DNA of 17,222 nt, taken from Zygnema cylindricum (taxonomy: Eukaryota; Streptophyta; Zygnematophyceae; Zygnematales; Zygnemataceae). The stretch is taken from the NCBI GenBank assembly GCA_037447655.1, contig JBBHKE010002661.1, positions 1-17,222 of the forward strand. The letters are read 5' to 3'. Made by a program: the position numbers and the translations under genes. Positions 7,667-16,484 of this stretch are shown in pieces; the stretch's first letter is position 1; each line of letters starts with the position of its first letter. The notes beneath the pieces were generated by a model that was given only the letters and a program-made list of their open reading frames with translations, was not told where the DNA came from and made no database searches.

Positions 7667-8610
7667 GTACTCCTCAGCCGTACAGAATCGTGTAGAGATC
7701 AGGCTTTATGAATCTAAAATGACAAAATGTGTTAGCGCTGTGCTATCAGCGACACAACCGGCAACCCATGTCTCGCATGTTCCTCAAGAACGTCGCGTGG
7801 CGAATTTAAACGGAATATTTGTCGCGGACTTTCGTATTAACTTCTACATCTACACTGTACATACGTACTACAACAGTACATTTGGTCAGTATTGTGGCCT
7901 GCAACAACGCCGCATTGACCAAGCTCCACTTTTCTCGAAGCTGCATACCGTACAGTACACCGTCAATTGCTATTAGAGTGAAGGAAAAAATAGCGTAAAA
8001 AAAAATTAGTGATATTAACACTAATCGTGATTTTTTTTTTTTTAAATATATATATATACTAATTAATCCCTAAGTGTAATTTTGGTTGTCCTGAATAATA
8101 AAAACACGCCCTTTCGATGTCTACAGTAATATGTGTATTCGTACAAAATCTAACAATTCGTAAGCCGTCGCGCTGTTCACGCGGTCGATGGACGAACATA
8201 TGAGAACGTGATTTTTGTTGACGATTTTGCGTCTCTATCTTCTAGTGCACATTCAAATGTGTGCGCAATAATGTTAAGTGTTTTTTTATGCCTTTGAAAT
8301 TAAAAAAGTACCATTTCGTACGGAAATATCCTTTCCGTACGTCACACTATTTCCATCGCAGTGTACTTCCATTCTTAACGCTAATTGAAAAAAATTCCTA
8401 ATTAGAATAATGGAAAAAATAGAATTATGGATTGTATTTCGGGTTTTTTTTGTTTGAAAAATGGCACCGAATTGGCGTTATATACTGTAATAACGATTGA
8501 CGGTGTACTGCAGCTCCAGTATGGGATATAGGTATGGAGCAACGATATTATAGTGCATCATCCGGATTCCGTACTAGCCCCTTAGCCTATTTGTCGGGTT
8601 TTACATTTAC
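7667..8610 (+). repeat. Dispersed repeat core, copy 1, split by a MITE
   Basis: Segments 7667-7958 and about 8505-8610 together match the reverse complement of 16089-16484 across most of their length. Shared blocks include cgtcgcgtggcgaatttaaacgg, ttctcgaagctgcataccgtac and ggattccgtactagcc. The two parts are separated here by the MITE at 7959-8504. The plus-strand open frame across the first part has no recognisable domain and is not preserved as a gene in copy 2. Confidence 0.75.
7959..8504. mobile_element. MITE (family A) with GTAC/TA target duplication
   Basis: Termini accgtcaattgctattag at 7959-7976 and the near-exact inverse ending at 8504 (ataacgattgacggt). gtac is present on both sides (7955-7958, 8505-8508). 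The related repeat near 16190-16210 lacks the insertion and has gtac once, which gives an empty site. Internal sequence is AT-rich with a 10-bp hairpin (8317-8326/8332-8341), with no transposase. The duplication is GTAC, or TA if the terminus begins CACCG. The palindrome makes the two indistinguishable. Confidence 0.75.
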
Positions 8611-8618
8611 CAATAAAT

Positions 8619-8792
8619 CAATGCTCGTTACACGAACATGGACCGTGTCCTATTTATGAAAACGCGTAAGCACAATACTATTGTACTAATGTAGACGTCC
8701 GAACGAACCTTTTGTCGACCCAAAACCGACGCGACCCAAAAATGAACGGCACGAAATCGTCCCGATTCCTGTTAGTCTGTCACACCGTGTTG
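8619..8792. other. Spacer with a 38-bp motif repeated beyond the hAT element
   Basis: caatgctcgttacacgaaca followed by tggaccgtgtcct (about 8620-8652) recurs with changes at about 9653-9686, on the far side of the hAT insertion. No gene seen. Confidence 0.5.
8785..8792. other. hAT target-site duplication, left
   Basis: CCGTGTTG, repeated exactly at 9640-9647. Confidence 0.9.
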
Positions 8793-9639
8793 TAGTGTTG
8801 GGTATCGGGTAAATTCATATCGCGATAATCTCAATATTCGATATATCGAATATCGATCGAGGAGGATCCTCGATATATCGTACCGAGACCAACATAAATC
8901 ATCGCGATATATATCGCGATATATAGTATTTTTTAAATTTAATATTTTTATTTTTTTATATAATATGTTATTTTAGCGAAAAGTCAAATTGTCTAATACG
9001 CCACGTACGCCGTGATTTTCGTTCCGTGACTTAAAGGTAGACGCCGCAAAATGTAACCGACAAAAAAGTACTAATTTTGAAATTCTGATGATTAATTATT
9101 TGGGGTATGGTTACACGAGGAGGTCTCAGTAATAGTACGGACATCAAAATTGATGTATTACAGAGGCCTCGGGTACATCGCGTATATTTTGTAAATAAGT
9201 TTTACATACGTGTTCTGATATGAGTGGTTCCACGTAAGGTGACAACCAAATCTAAAAAATCATCGAATATCTGAAGCCGACCTTTTTCGTCTAGAAAATC
9301 GTACTTGCGTATGACGTACGTGTACTTCACAAGTGTAACTCGTCAATGTACCTCAGAGATCTCTTCACTCCGCAGACTTTCAGGAAAAACCCGTATTTCT
9401 TTCCGGCAAAGATTTTACAGTCACTTTGTCCGAAGTCCCGAGACTTTGAAAACCTGTGGGTTTTTTTTTTTTTTTTTTTTTTAGCTTCGATATATCGACA
9501 ATACGATATATCGGCGATATATTGGAGATATATCGCGATAACTTGAATTTCGATATATCGAAGCGATATATCGATTATCGGATACCTGAAATTCGATACA
9601 TATCGAATATCGACAAACGGTCCTCGATACCCAACACTA
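8793..9639. mobile_element. Non-autonomous hAT-type transposon
   Basis: Perfect 15-bp terminal inverted repeats (TAGTGTTGGGTATCG at 8793-8807, its inverse at 9625-9639) are flanked by an 8-bp target duplication. TAGTG termini plus 8-bp duplications are diagnostic of hAT. Its 847 bp encode no transposase, so it depends on an autonomous copy. Both subterminal regions (about 8815-8930 and 9487-9610) are packed with palindromic cgatatatcg motifs, candidates for the subterminal transposase-binding repeats typical of hAT. A 22-base T run sits at 9461-9482. Confidence 0.92.
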
Positions 9640-9647
9640 CCGTGTTG
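9640..9647. other. hAT target-site duplication, right
   Basis: CCGTGTTG, identical to 8785-8792. Confidence 0.9.
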
Positions 9648-10763
9648 TAATTTAATGCCCGTAACACGGGCCTGGACCGTGTCCTGTTTTATGTACATCG
9701 TTTGCGCCACTTTCACGAATTGGGACAACTTTAAAATGGGACATCTGCACACTTTGGCGCAGATATGGCGCAAAAGTGACTTCCAATTGGCGGAGTGATC
9801 AAACGGGAAGTGGACATGTGTGCACGGGGAAAAGTACAGTAATGAGGTGACTGTTTTATGCGAATGTAATACCAAGGGGCCCAAACTTGCACTTCTTGTG
9901 CATCTGCTTTTTCTTCTTATATGATGACAAACATATTCCAATGCTTTCAATATTTTTTTTTGGTTTCCCTCCCTTTCATAATACACTAGCTCTGCTTTTC
10001 TACAAACATTATCTCCCTTATCCTCTTTCCACAGAAGTGGGTAATTAGATAGAAAATGAATAAGATGCTAGTTTGTTTTAAAACCAAATGTCTTCCAAAC
10101 ATCATTTTTCTTTTTATTTTTCGATCCGTTTATAGATTCCCAGTCTTTCAGTTCCCAAGGAAGTAAAAGGTATTTTAATGTTCTCCAACTCTTTTGGTGT
10201 TTCTTTAATACCTCCTTCCCATAATGCGACAAATATTTAGAGACATTATAGAAATCACTCCTTTTCATCAATAATTGATACAATTTGTTAGTATATTGGG
10301 AGAATCGGCGGATTTGGTCGATATAGTATTATTTTGTTCGGGTTGTATTATAGTTACGCTTCGCTTGGTTTGGTTTGAAGTTACGTTTCAGTTTACGTTT
10401 GGTTGAATTTTTTTGTCACGTTTGATTGCATACGTTTCAGTTTTATTTGCGGCAGTATAGTTTCGTCAGTGTCGTTTGGTCCTGCACGGTAACGCAATAT
10501 TTTAGTGTGGCTACTTTGTGTTAAGTGCCAGTTCGTTGCATGCCGTGAAATTACAGTTCTTTGTGTCTTGGTTAGGCGTGGCGTGAAATGTTCCGCGCAC
10601 CAATGTGGATTGTACGGCGCACGTATGCATGTGGATTGCGGCGCCTTGTGTTTGGTTTCTTAGTGGGCATTCGTGGCAGTTAGTTGTCGGTGCCTTGGAA
10701 GGTTTTTAGGGAACAACTTGTGGCATTCATACATTATCAGTGGCAGTGATCAGAGTTAGCAAT
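9648..10763. other. Spacer without recognisable gene, with a G/T-rich half
   Basis: Minus-strand open frames (a 219-codon one running from here into the hAT element, and 10283-10068) show no family features. From about 10300 to 10760 the plus strand becomes visibly rich in G and T, with recurring acgttt and cagttt words. No splice pattern or domain emerges. Confidence 0.5.
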
Positions 10764-10800
10764 CTGAGTGAGTGAGTGAGTGAGTGAGTGAGTGAGTGAG
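10764..10800. repeat. (TGAG)n microsatellite
   Basis: About nine uninterrupted TGAG units. Confidence 0.97.
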
Positions 10801-11635
10801 GAAATATTTGTAAGTGAGAAAAGCTTCAGTGAAATATATTTATGTTTTGTTGAATTTCGGTGTGTTCTATAAAATTGAGAATTGTATTTTTTTATTTGCT
10901 TCCGCTGTGACTCGTGAGTGTATTTGTGAGCGTCATATCGATCCTGATTTATAACACACTTTCCTTATCTTCTTAATGTTCACTTCCCACCAGTATTATC
11001 GTTGAAAATTTCACATTTCTTGGACAGTTAAAAGGCGGTCAACTTTACGTTAATTGTTGCATATCCTTTTGGAGGTAAGCAATCTTCAATTGCTCCAATC
11101 AAAAATAAATTTAACTGTTGAAAAAAAAAAAAAAACATGTTTCATTGCCCGAAAAATGAATAACACTAATAGCGATGAAAAGTGTAATGAAAACCGTGAA
11201 CTAGTACTTTTCCTTGGTGGAACAGTCTTCATAAAAAATACAAATTTATTTCAACCGTGACCAAAACCATAACTGACTTTTTAGATCGCTCCATTGAAAA
11301 TGTCGAAAAAGTTTCTCTTTATTTGTACGAACATCCTTTATGCAATTATTTATGTTTCGACAGTATTGGCCAATAGCTTGAAAGATTGATAACTACCCTC
11401 TTTTAAAAGTAAAGGTAGAACAGGGAACCATTTTTTTAAAAAAAGGAGGTAATAGACATTATCCTCTTTTTCGGCTCTATCCAAGTCACGCTATTTCTTG
11501 AAAGACAACAGTGAAAAAAACCAAAATACTCCACAGTATGGTTCATTAAAAGAAAACATAAATGGTACAAAACGCCTAAAAAAAACTCTCGCAGGATCAC
11601 AAATAATTCCTAAACCTTGCCAAACCCTAACATCC
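10801..11635. other. Spacer, includes the 3' flank of the oxygenase gene
   Basis: No second gene is seen. Homopolymer A runs occur near 11119-11133. On the minus strand an AATAAA is present at 11323-11318, about 310 bases past the oxygenase stop codon. It is a possible but unproven polyadenylation signal. Small open frames here look like chance. Confidence 0.45.
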
Positions 11636-11961
11636 TCACTCATTTGTGGCGTGGTCCCAACCTTTATAAACAAAAAGGGACCGCAAATTTCTAATCCAGT
11701 ATGAGAACCCAACTGCTAAAAGAGCTCCTGCAACTAACGTAAACCGTAAATCGGAAACGCCCTGTAAAAGAGCTGCGATACTAAGTAAAACAACAGACAG
11801 AATCTGCAAACCGAGGTTCCATTTGTCCATAGTTTTCAAAGTCGCGGAACACTCGGTACAGTTTTGAGTGTGAGAATGGAAACGATCCATGACTTGTTCT
11901 CGAGAAGCCCATTTGGGAGGTAAGGAGGGATTGACGAGACCATCCCATTGAACCGAACCAC
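11636..11961 (-). CDS. Oxygenase exon 7 (C-terminus)
   Basis: Reads GSVQWDGLVNPSLPPKW, then the redox-type CxxC (NCTEC, C452/C455) and two hydrophobic helices. It ends FVYKGWDHATNE before TGA (11638-11636), similar to the Y-x-H-A ends of PTC52-like proteins. The CxxC of this family is proposed to be a thioredoxin target. The helices would anchor the enzyme in a plastid membrane. Confidence 0.88.
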
Positions 11962-14900
11962 CTGCGTGACACCACGGATGAAGGAAACATAACATATAAA
12001 TCCTTCAGAAAAGTGTTTTTCACACAAAATTCTAATGAATAATCCTTCAAAAACGTGTTTTTAACACGCGTTTTCCCTCATTACACGACGCACAGTCCGT
12101 TTAAGAAGTTAAGCGTGGTATATAATGATTGGACATAGGGTGATTGTGACCGTTTACCTGCGTATTTGGAGAGCCATTGTCGAAGGGCAACGACAAAACG
12201 GTCAGCGGAACAGGGCATAAAGTACAATTGGCGAGGGTCCGTTCCACAGCGTTGAAGAGTTTCCTCTTGAGCATGAAGAAGAAAAGAATCTCCTGTAAGC
12301 TCAAACTCCAAAAGTGAGAACTTAAAGGCAACGGGGACTAACGATCCATTAACAGCATGTTCAAAACTAGTAGTACGCAGACGATGGACATGAAGATTTT
12401 GCATGGAAAAATGAGGCAGAGACGTGGTCGTGGAAGGAAAACGGACATAAGAACCTCAGCAATTATGGGAAAAGCAATTGTAACTAACAGTGCAGATGGG
12501 ATAACAAAAAAATATAACAGAAATGCTTTAGTGAATGCCCACGTAGGTCCGAAAACGCACCATCTATGATGCCGAGAGTGATGAGATGACTGACAAAGTC
12601 AGGTATGGGTGGAAGCCATTTAGGTAGAAAGGAGAAGTTGGCCCTTGAAGAACAATGACGCGACTACTTCCAGGAGAAGTGGGCGTCATATAAAAGCATA
12701 TAAGACTGCGTGATCCGGGCCGTTTAGGGAGGTCGGTCCTGCCACCAGTATCACTTAAAGAAAAGTGTCAAGCTAAACCGTAGCTTCTTTTTTCTTTCTC
12801 ACAAACCAGAAAGAAGCTTCCCCTGTTTGCAATGCAGGAGAACGTGTCCTCACATGATTTAAATAGCCTTCTTTTACTAATTATCTACAAATAATTGGCT
12901 TAGTTTATATTTATCCCATCTATCAATTCTACCTTTTCCATGCTAGTTAAGCAAATCACCATTCCCCAAAAGGAAAGTTGACCCTATAGGAAAGCTCCCA
13001 GCTTCTAGTGATTCATAACCCTTTCCCTTTCAGAAGCTTTCACATACCGTTCTGCAACAATGCAGCTTGGGGCCTTAAAATCGACATCGACACCATTAGT
13101 AGAAGGGAAGATGTCCTCTGTCCATCCCTTAAAACCGGCGGCACCCTACATAATCCAATGTTCCAAGAAGCCAAAAATGAGAAATGTTGCAACATTACAC
13201 TGCCCATCACTATTTAAGGAATTATTAGTATAAATGTGAAATTAGAATGTATAATACTAGCTGTGGGAGACCTGGAGTATTGTAGTCCACTCCTTTAAAT
13301 AGTGTATTTATTAACACTGATTATGATTTTCGGCCAAATGCAACCAAATTTTGTGCCATAAGCTCTAATTGCGTGGGCGGTGTACCGACACATTACCACG
13401 TAAAAATCAGAATCAAAGTTGTAACTGACATCAGAACAAGCAATTGCATTTTATAGTTGTAACTACAATCAATCAAATTCCAATTTTCACAAAGAGAAAA
13501 TATACCGATGTTCAGATTGCACTCGACATTACAATTAACACCAAACTTGATATGGTCAAGTTCACAATCCGAACCCGATTAGAAACACATCTACGATTTC
13601 GGTAAGATAAAATTGAAATCAGAAAAGAAATCGTTCCGAGGCTTAATTTCAGGCGATATCAAAAGTATACTAAAGTTAACATAACAATTTCCGGCAAAAC
13701 ATAATTACCAAACCCAATTCCAATCCTAATCTGTGCCCCTACTACAATTGCAATCAGAATGAGAATAAGAATGTCAAGAGCAATCACATTCCCAATCACA
13801 ACAGGAACCTCAAGTTTTATAACAAAAAACTTTAATACCTTCATACCTTCATACCTTCATGCTTTCATACCTTCATACCTTCATACCAACATACCTTCAT
13901 ATCTTCAAACCTTCATGCTTTCATACCTTCATACCTTCATGCCTTCATACCTTCGTACCTTCAAACCTTCATACCTTCATGCTTTCATACCTTCATACTT
14001 TCATACCTTCATACCTTCATACCTTCATACCTTATTACCTTCATACCTTCATACCTTCATACCTTCATACCTTCGTACCTTCATACCAACATACCTTCAA
14101 ACCTTCATACCAATATATTAATATACCAACATACCAACATACCAACCTACCTTCATGCCTTCATACCTTCGTACCTTCAAACTTTCAAACCTTCATACCT
14201 TCATACCTTCATACCTTCATACCTTCAAACCTTCATACCTTCATAACTTCATACCTTCATACCTTCAAACCTTCATACCTTCTTACCTTCATGCTTTCAT
14301 ACCTCCATACCTTTATACCAATATACCTTCATAGCTTCAAACCTTCATACCTTCTTACCTTCATGCCTTCATACCTTCATACCAACATTTCTTCATATCG
14401 TTATACCTTCATACCTTCATTTCAGTCACTTTGGCTGGTGTTGGCTTTGCTGCGGACCGTTTAAATCTGCCAACTCCATGGTGTGCAAACGGGAGATGAC
14501 TAAGGTCCACAAAGTTCTCTGCCAGCATCTCATATCCATACGGTAAGTCTCTTAACGTGGCCGAAAACTTGAACTCTTCAGTTAGGTTCTCCGGCAAGGG
14601 AGGAGACGTCCTATTTGCTTCCTCCCATCCATTCTCATCGGGCCATAGGAAAATCAATCCCTGAAACAAGTACAACAACATCAACAACAAAACCAAGCTG
14701 GTTAGCACGGTTGTCGGTTAGGTGGTAAGTTGGCCAGTTGGTTGGTTAGTTGCTTAGTTAGTTTGTTGGTTAAGTCGGTTAGTTAGTTTCTTGGTTTACA
14801 AAACCTCACCAAGTTAGTTAGCATCGCACATTGTCATGTTTCTTGTACAAGGCTTTCCGAATAGATTCCGCAAGGACAAAAATGTTATGATAAATTTCAA

Positions 14901-16035
14901 TGTTTCGTAAACCTTAGTTATGATCGACACCAAAATAGAAAACAAAAAGCAAATTAAATTGTGTCGAAAAATTGATGCTCTTCCAATTCCCCATATTGCC
15001 TCCACACCAAAACCTTTAAGGAATATTTCTCAAAGGACAATGAGACTTAAAGCATCTAAAAAAAATCCTAAAAAAAAAGGAAAGTCACAATGCACCCGTG
15101 AACAGCTTCCAACGTATACAGAATCTGTACGGACGAATATTGAACAGAGGTACTGCATATACCTGAGCGACAGTCGCAGGTACGGCAATAGCACAGGCAC
15201 GGTTCGAAAGACGAGCCACAGCTTCGGGTCCCTCCTGTTGAGCCTGGGGAATGTTTTCGCACGTGCCAGAGGGTCCAAAAGTCCAGCCGTGATATGAGCA
15301 TTGCAGTCGGCCGTCAGAATCCAGCCGCCCCTGCGTCAAGCCGTACCGTACCGTGACGTCACTCAGATGTCAGCACTTCTCCAGTGATCCACTCTATACC
15401 CTGGCACTGCCTACAAACCGCAGTTACAAACACGCGGAAACAATGGGAAATGCTACAGTATATGTGGCTTTCTCGCACTATACTCGCATTATATGCGTTT
15501 TTCTCGAGTAAAATACGCGTATAATACGAGGGAACCACATGTGCTGTAGCGTTTCCGATTGTTTCCGTACATGTGAACTTGTCTGCCAGCTCTAGCCAAA
15601 CCTAGGTACCTCGGACAGCGGCACGTGGCGGTGCGGGCATTCATCCACAAAGGCGCGCCAAGTTCCTGTGACGTCACGCCATAAGACGTACGGCCGTCCC
15701 AGCACCCGTACTGCATGCGGTCTTTTTGTGTCCACGTGGCGTTCTGTTAACACGGCATACCAAGCTGAGCGCCACTGAAAGCCGGCCACGTGTTTGGAGG
15801 ACTCGGCTGAATCGCTCTCTGGATCAGCCAGCCGAGCCTCCTCTAGTAGTGTGGCTCGGACGTTTTGACGCCGTAGCTTCTGGACACGTGTCAGAGAGCT
15901 CTTGCTGACCAATGGCGTTCCACGAAAGGCAATAGAAGCAGGCGACTTCAAGAAGGAGAAGGCTTCCTTCGGTGATAGAGAGGGAGAGTTTAAACGGACG
16001 CGTGTTAGAAGGGAGTCAGTGAAGAGAGCAGCCAT
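11636..16035 (-). CDS. PAO/TIC55/PTC52-family Rieske oxygenase, seven exons, one frameshift
   Basis: A plastid membrane Rieske mononuclear-iron oxygenase. Known relatives act on chlorophyll catabolites or precursors (PAO, PTC52) or at the inner envelope (TIC55). The substrate here is not determined. Model: 16035-15610, 15330-15163, 14660-14415, 13145-13048, 12738-12561, 12292-12158, 11961-11636, all introns GT-AG. Residues 1-70 are Ser/Arg-rich, like a transit peptide. The [2Fe-2S] ligands are C133-x-H135 and C153-x2-H156, and the catalytic iron motif is D250-x2-H253-x4-H258. The PaO-type domain follows, with TPTSPG (332-337), CxxC (C452/C455) and two membrane helices (about 467-484, 491-507). 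The ATG at 16035 lies in GCCATGGC context. Exon phases fit throughout, except that exon 5 lacks one base (12642-12663). With that base the product is 525 residues, the usual family size. Numbering past residue 344 assumes it. Either a recent pseudogene or an assembly error. Confidence 0.88.
11999..12068. repeat. Short direct repeat in intron 6
   Basis: aatccttcagaaaagtgttt (11999) and aatccttcaaaaacgtgttt (12041) are diverged copies, each followed by a small self-complementary gtgttttt.acac. Confidence 0.6.
12158..12292 (-). CDS. Oxygenase exon 6
   Basis: 135 bp. Together with the last base of exon 5 it gives DGDSFLLHAQE, the family DGD-x-x-LLH-x-QE signature, followed by YFMPCSADRFVVALRQWLSK. 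Acceptor TTACAG|GA, donor GCAG|GTAAAC (phase 1). A longer open frame upstream of the acceptor is intronic. Confidence 0.86.
12561..12738 (-). CDS. Oxygenase exon 5, frameshifted
   Basis: The first half reads TDLPKRPGSRSLICFYMTPT then SPGSSRVIVLQ, the conserved SPG-x-SR block. The second half reads NFSFLPKWLPPIPDFVSHL then ITLGIID in a different frame (a net one-base deletion). The switch lies in 12642-12663, most simply at the GGG run 12644-12642. No GT-AG mini-intron of the right length exists there. An alternative acceptor 15 bases upstream (exon start 12753) adds five codons in frame. Donor GATG|GTGCGT, phase 1. Confidence 0.82.
13048..13145 (-). CDS. Oxygenase exon 4
   Basis: 98 bp, 32 codons plus 2 bases, too short for ordinary ORF calling. 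It reads GAAGFKGWTEDIFPSTNG and on to VDFKAPSCIVAE, matching the family's G-F...F-x-P-P/S-C segment between the iron site and the PaO domain. Acceptor GTAG|GGT (phase 0), donor CG|GTATGT (phase 2), consistent with both neighbours. Confidence 0.82.
13146..14414 (-). other. Intron 3 (1269 bp)
   Basis: Donor GTATGA, acceptor TTATGTAG. The donor-proximal 580 bases are the 8-bp array. The rest (about 13146-13834) is AT-rich sequence without an ORF of note. Confidence 0.8.
13835..14420. repeat. 8-bp tandem array (accttcat)n, about 73 units
   Basis: On the plus strand units of accttcat with variants accttcaa, accttcgt, gctttcat and accaacat run from the exon 3/intron 3 junction for about 585 bp. 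On the gene's strand the unit is ATGAAGGT, which includes AAG|GT. The long plus-strand frames reading repeated YLHTFIPS are a by-product (three units make eight codons) and not a gene. Confidence 0.95.
14415..14660 (-). CDS. Oxygenase exon 3
   Basis: 82 codons (199-280), beginning GLIFLWPDE after acceptor TTTCAG. It carries the mononuclear iron site DLSHLPFAHH (D250, H253, H258). The last two codons (M279, K280) are encoded by ATGAAG, the first unit of the tandem array that fills the start of intron 3. Donor AAG|GTATGA, phase 0. Confidence 0.88.
14661..15162 (-). other. Intron 2 (502 bp) with CTAAC-rich repeat
   Basis: GTATAT...TTTCAG. On the minus strand a degenerate CTAAC/CCAAC repeat occupies about 14821-14701, with eight CTAAC copies. 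The last sits about 40 bases from the acceptor, a normal branch-point distance. Confidence 0.8.
15163..15330 (-). CDS. Oxygenase exon 2
   Basis: 56 codons (143-198), beginning GRLDSDGRLQ after acceptor GACGCAG. It contains the second Rieske pair, CSYHGW (C153, H156), and a CENIPQA block typical of the family. Donor CAG|GTATAT, phase 0. Confidence 0.88.
15435..15567. mobile_element. Foldback MITE in intron 1
   Basis: cggaaacaatgggaaatgct (15435-15454) and the following bases to 15467 form an imperfect 33-bp inverted repeat with 15535-15567. The centre also folds (ctcgcattatatgcg against cgcgtataatacgag), so nearly the whole 133 bp is self-complementary. Intron 1 (15609-15331, 279 bp) is half made of it. 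No clear target duplication was found. Confidence 0.7.
15610..16035 (-). CDS. Oxygenase exon 1
   Basis: 142 codons: the plastid-targeting-like leader, then a WYAVLTERHVD block, a GRPYVLWRD strand, and the first Rieske pair CPHRH, ending at E142. The donor is GAG|GTACCT (phase 0). In related proteins the next residues are G-R, which exon 2 supplies. Confidence 0.88.
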
Positions 16036-16088
16036 GGCGGATACGAAGGAGACGCATCAAGTCAAGTCTTGCGACTTAGATATGATGC

Positions 16089-16484
16089 AAAACCCGACAA
16101 ATAGGCTAAGGGCTAGTACGGAATCCGGATGATGCACTATAAATATCGTTGCGCCATGCCTATAGGCTATAGCCCTATATCCCATACTGGAGCTGTAGTA
16201 CTGTACGGTATGCAGCTTCGAGAAAAGTGGAGTTTGGTCAATATGGCGTTGTTGCAGACTTGCAGGCCACAACATTGACCAAATGTACTTTAGTGGTACG
16301 CTTGTACGGTATAAATGTAGACGTTAATACGAAAGTCCGCAACAAATATTCCGTTTAAATTCGCCACGCGACGTTCGTGAGGAACATGCGAGACTTGGGT
16401 TGTCGGTTGTGTCGGTGATAGCACATTTTGTTATTTTGGATTCATAAAAATACACGATTTCTGTACGGTTGAGGAGTACAGTAC
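16089..16484 (-). repeat. Dispersed repeat core, copy 2, upstream of the oxygenase gene
   Basis: Reverse complement of the core at 7667-7958 plus 8505-8610, uninterrupted at the site where copy 1 holds a MITE. It begins about 53 bases upstream of the oxygenase ATG, so it occupies the expected promoter/5' UTR. No obvious minus-strand TATA box is present between 16036 and 16250. Confidence 0.78.

Noticed and set aside
7667-7976. Plus-strand 103-codon frame in the dispersed repeat as a gene
   Set aside because: The copy near 16200-16480 does not keep the frame, and the 3' part lies in a MITE terminus.
9327-9986. 219-codon minus-strand frame
   Set aside because: It crosses the end of the hAT element, its target duplication and a 22-base T run (giving poly-Lys), so it is a chimeric open frame.
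12293-12460. Upstream extension of exon 6 (frame reading through 12404), whose VPVAFKF segment seemed to align with the family
   Set aside because: A TTACAG acceptor at 12293 joined to the GATG donor at 12561 restores the conserved D-G-D-x3-L-H-x-Q-E signature. The alternative leaves it broken.
13835-14420. CRISPR-like or centromeric array
   Set aside because: Units are 8 bp and contiguous with no spacers, and the host is eukaryotic.
13759-14464. Long plus-strand open frames reading YLHTFIPS-type repeats, resembling a repetitive secreted protein
   Set aside because: They are produced by an 8-bp tandem array lying inside an intron of the minus-strand gene. The period (three units, eight codons) explains the protein pattern fully.
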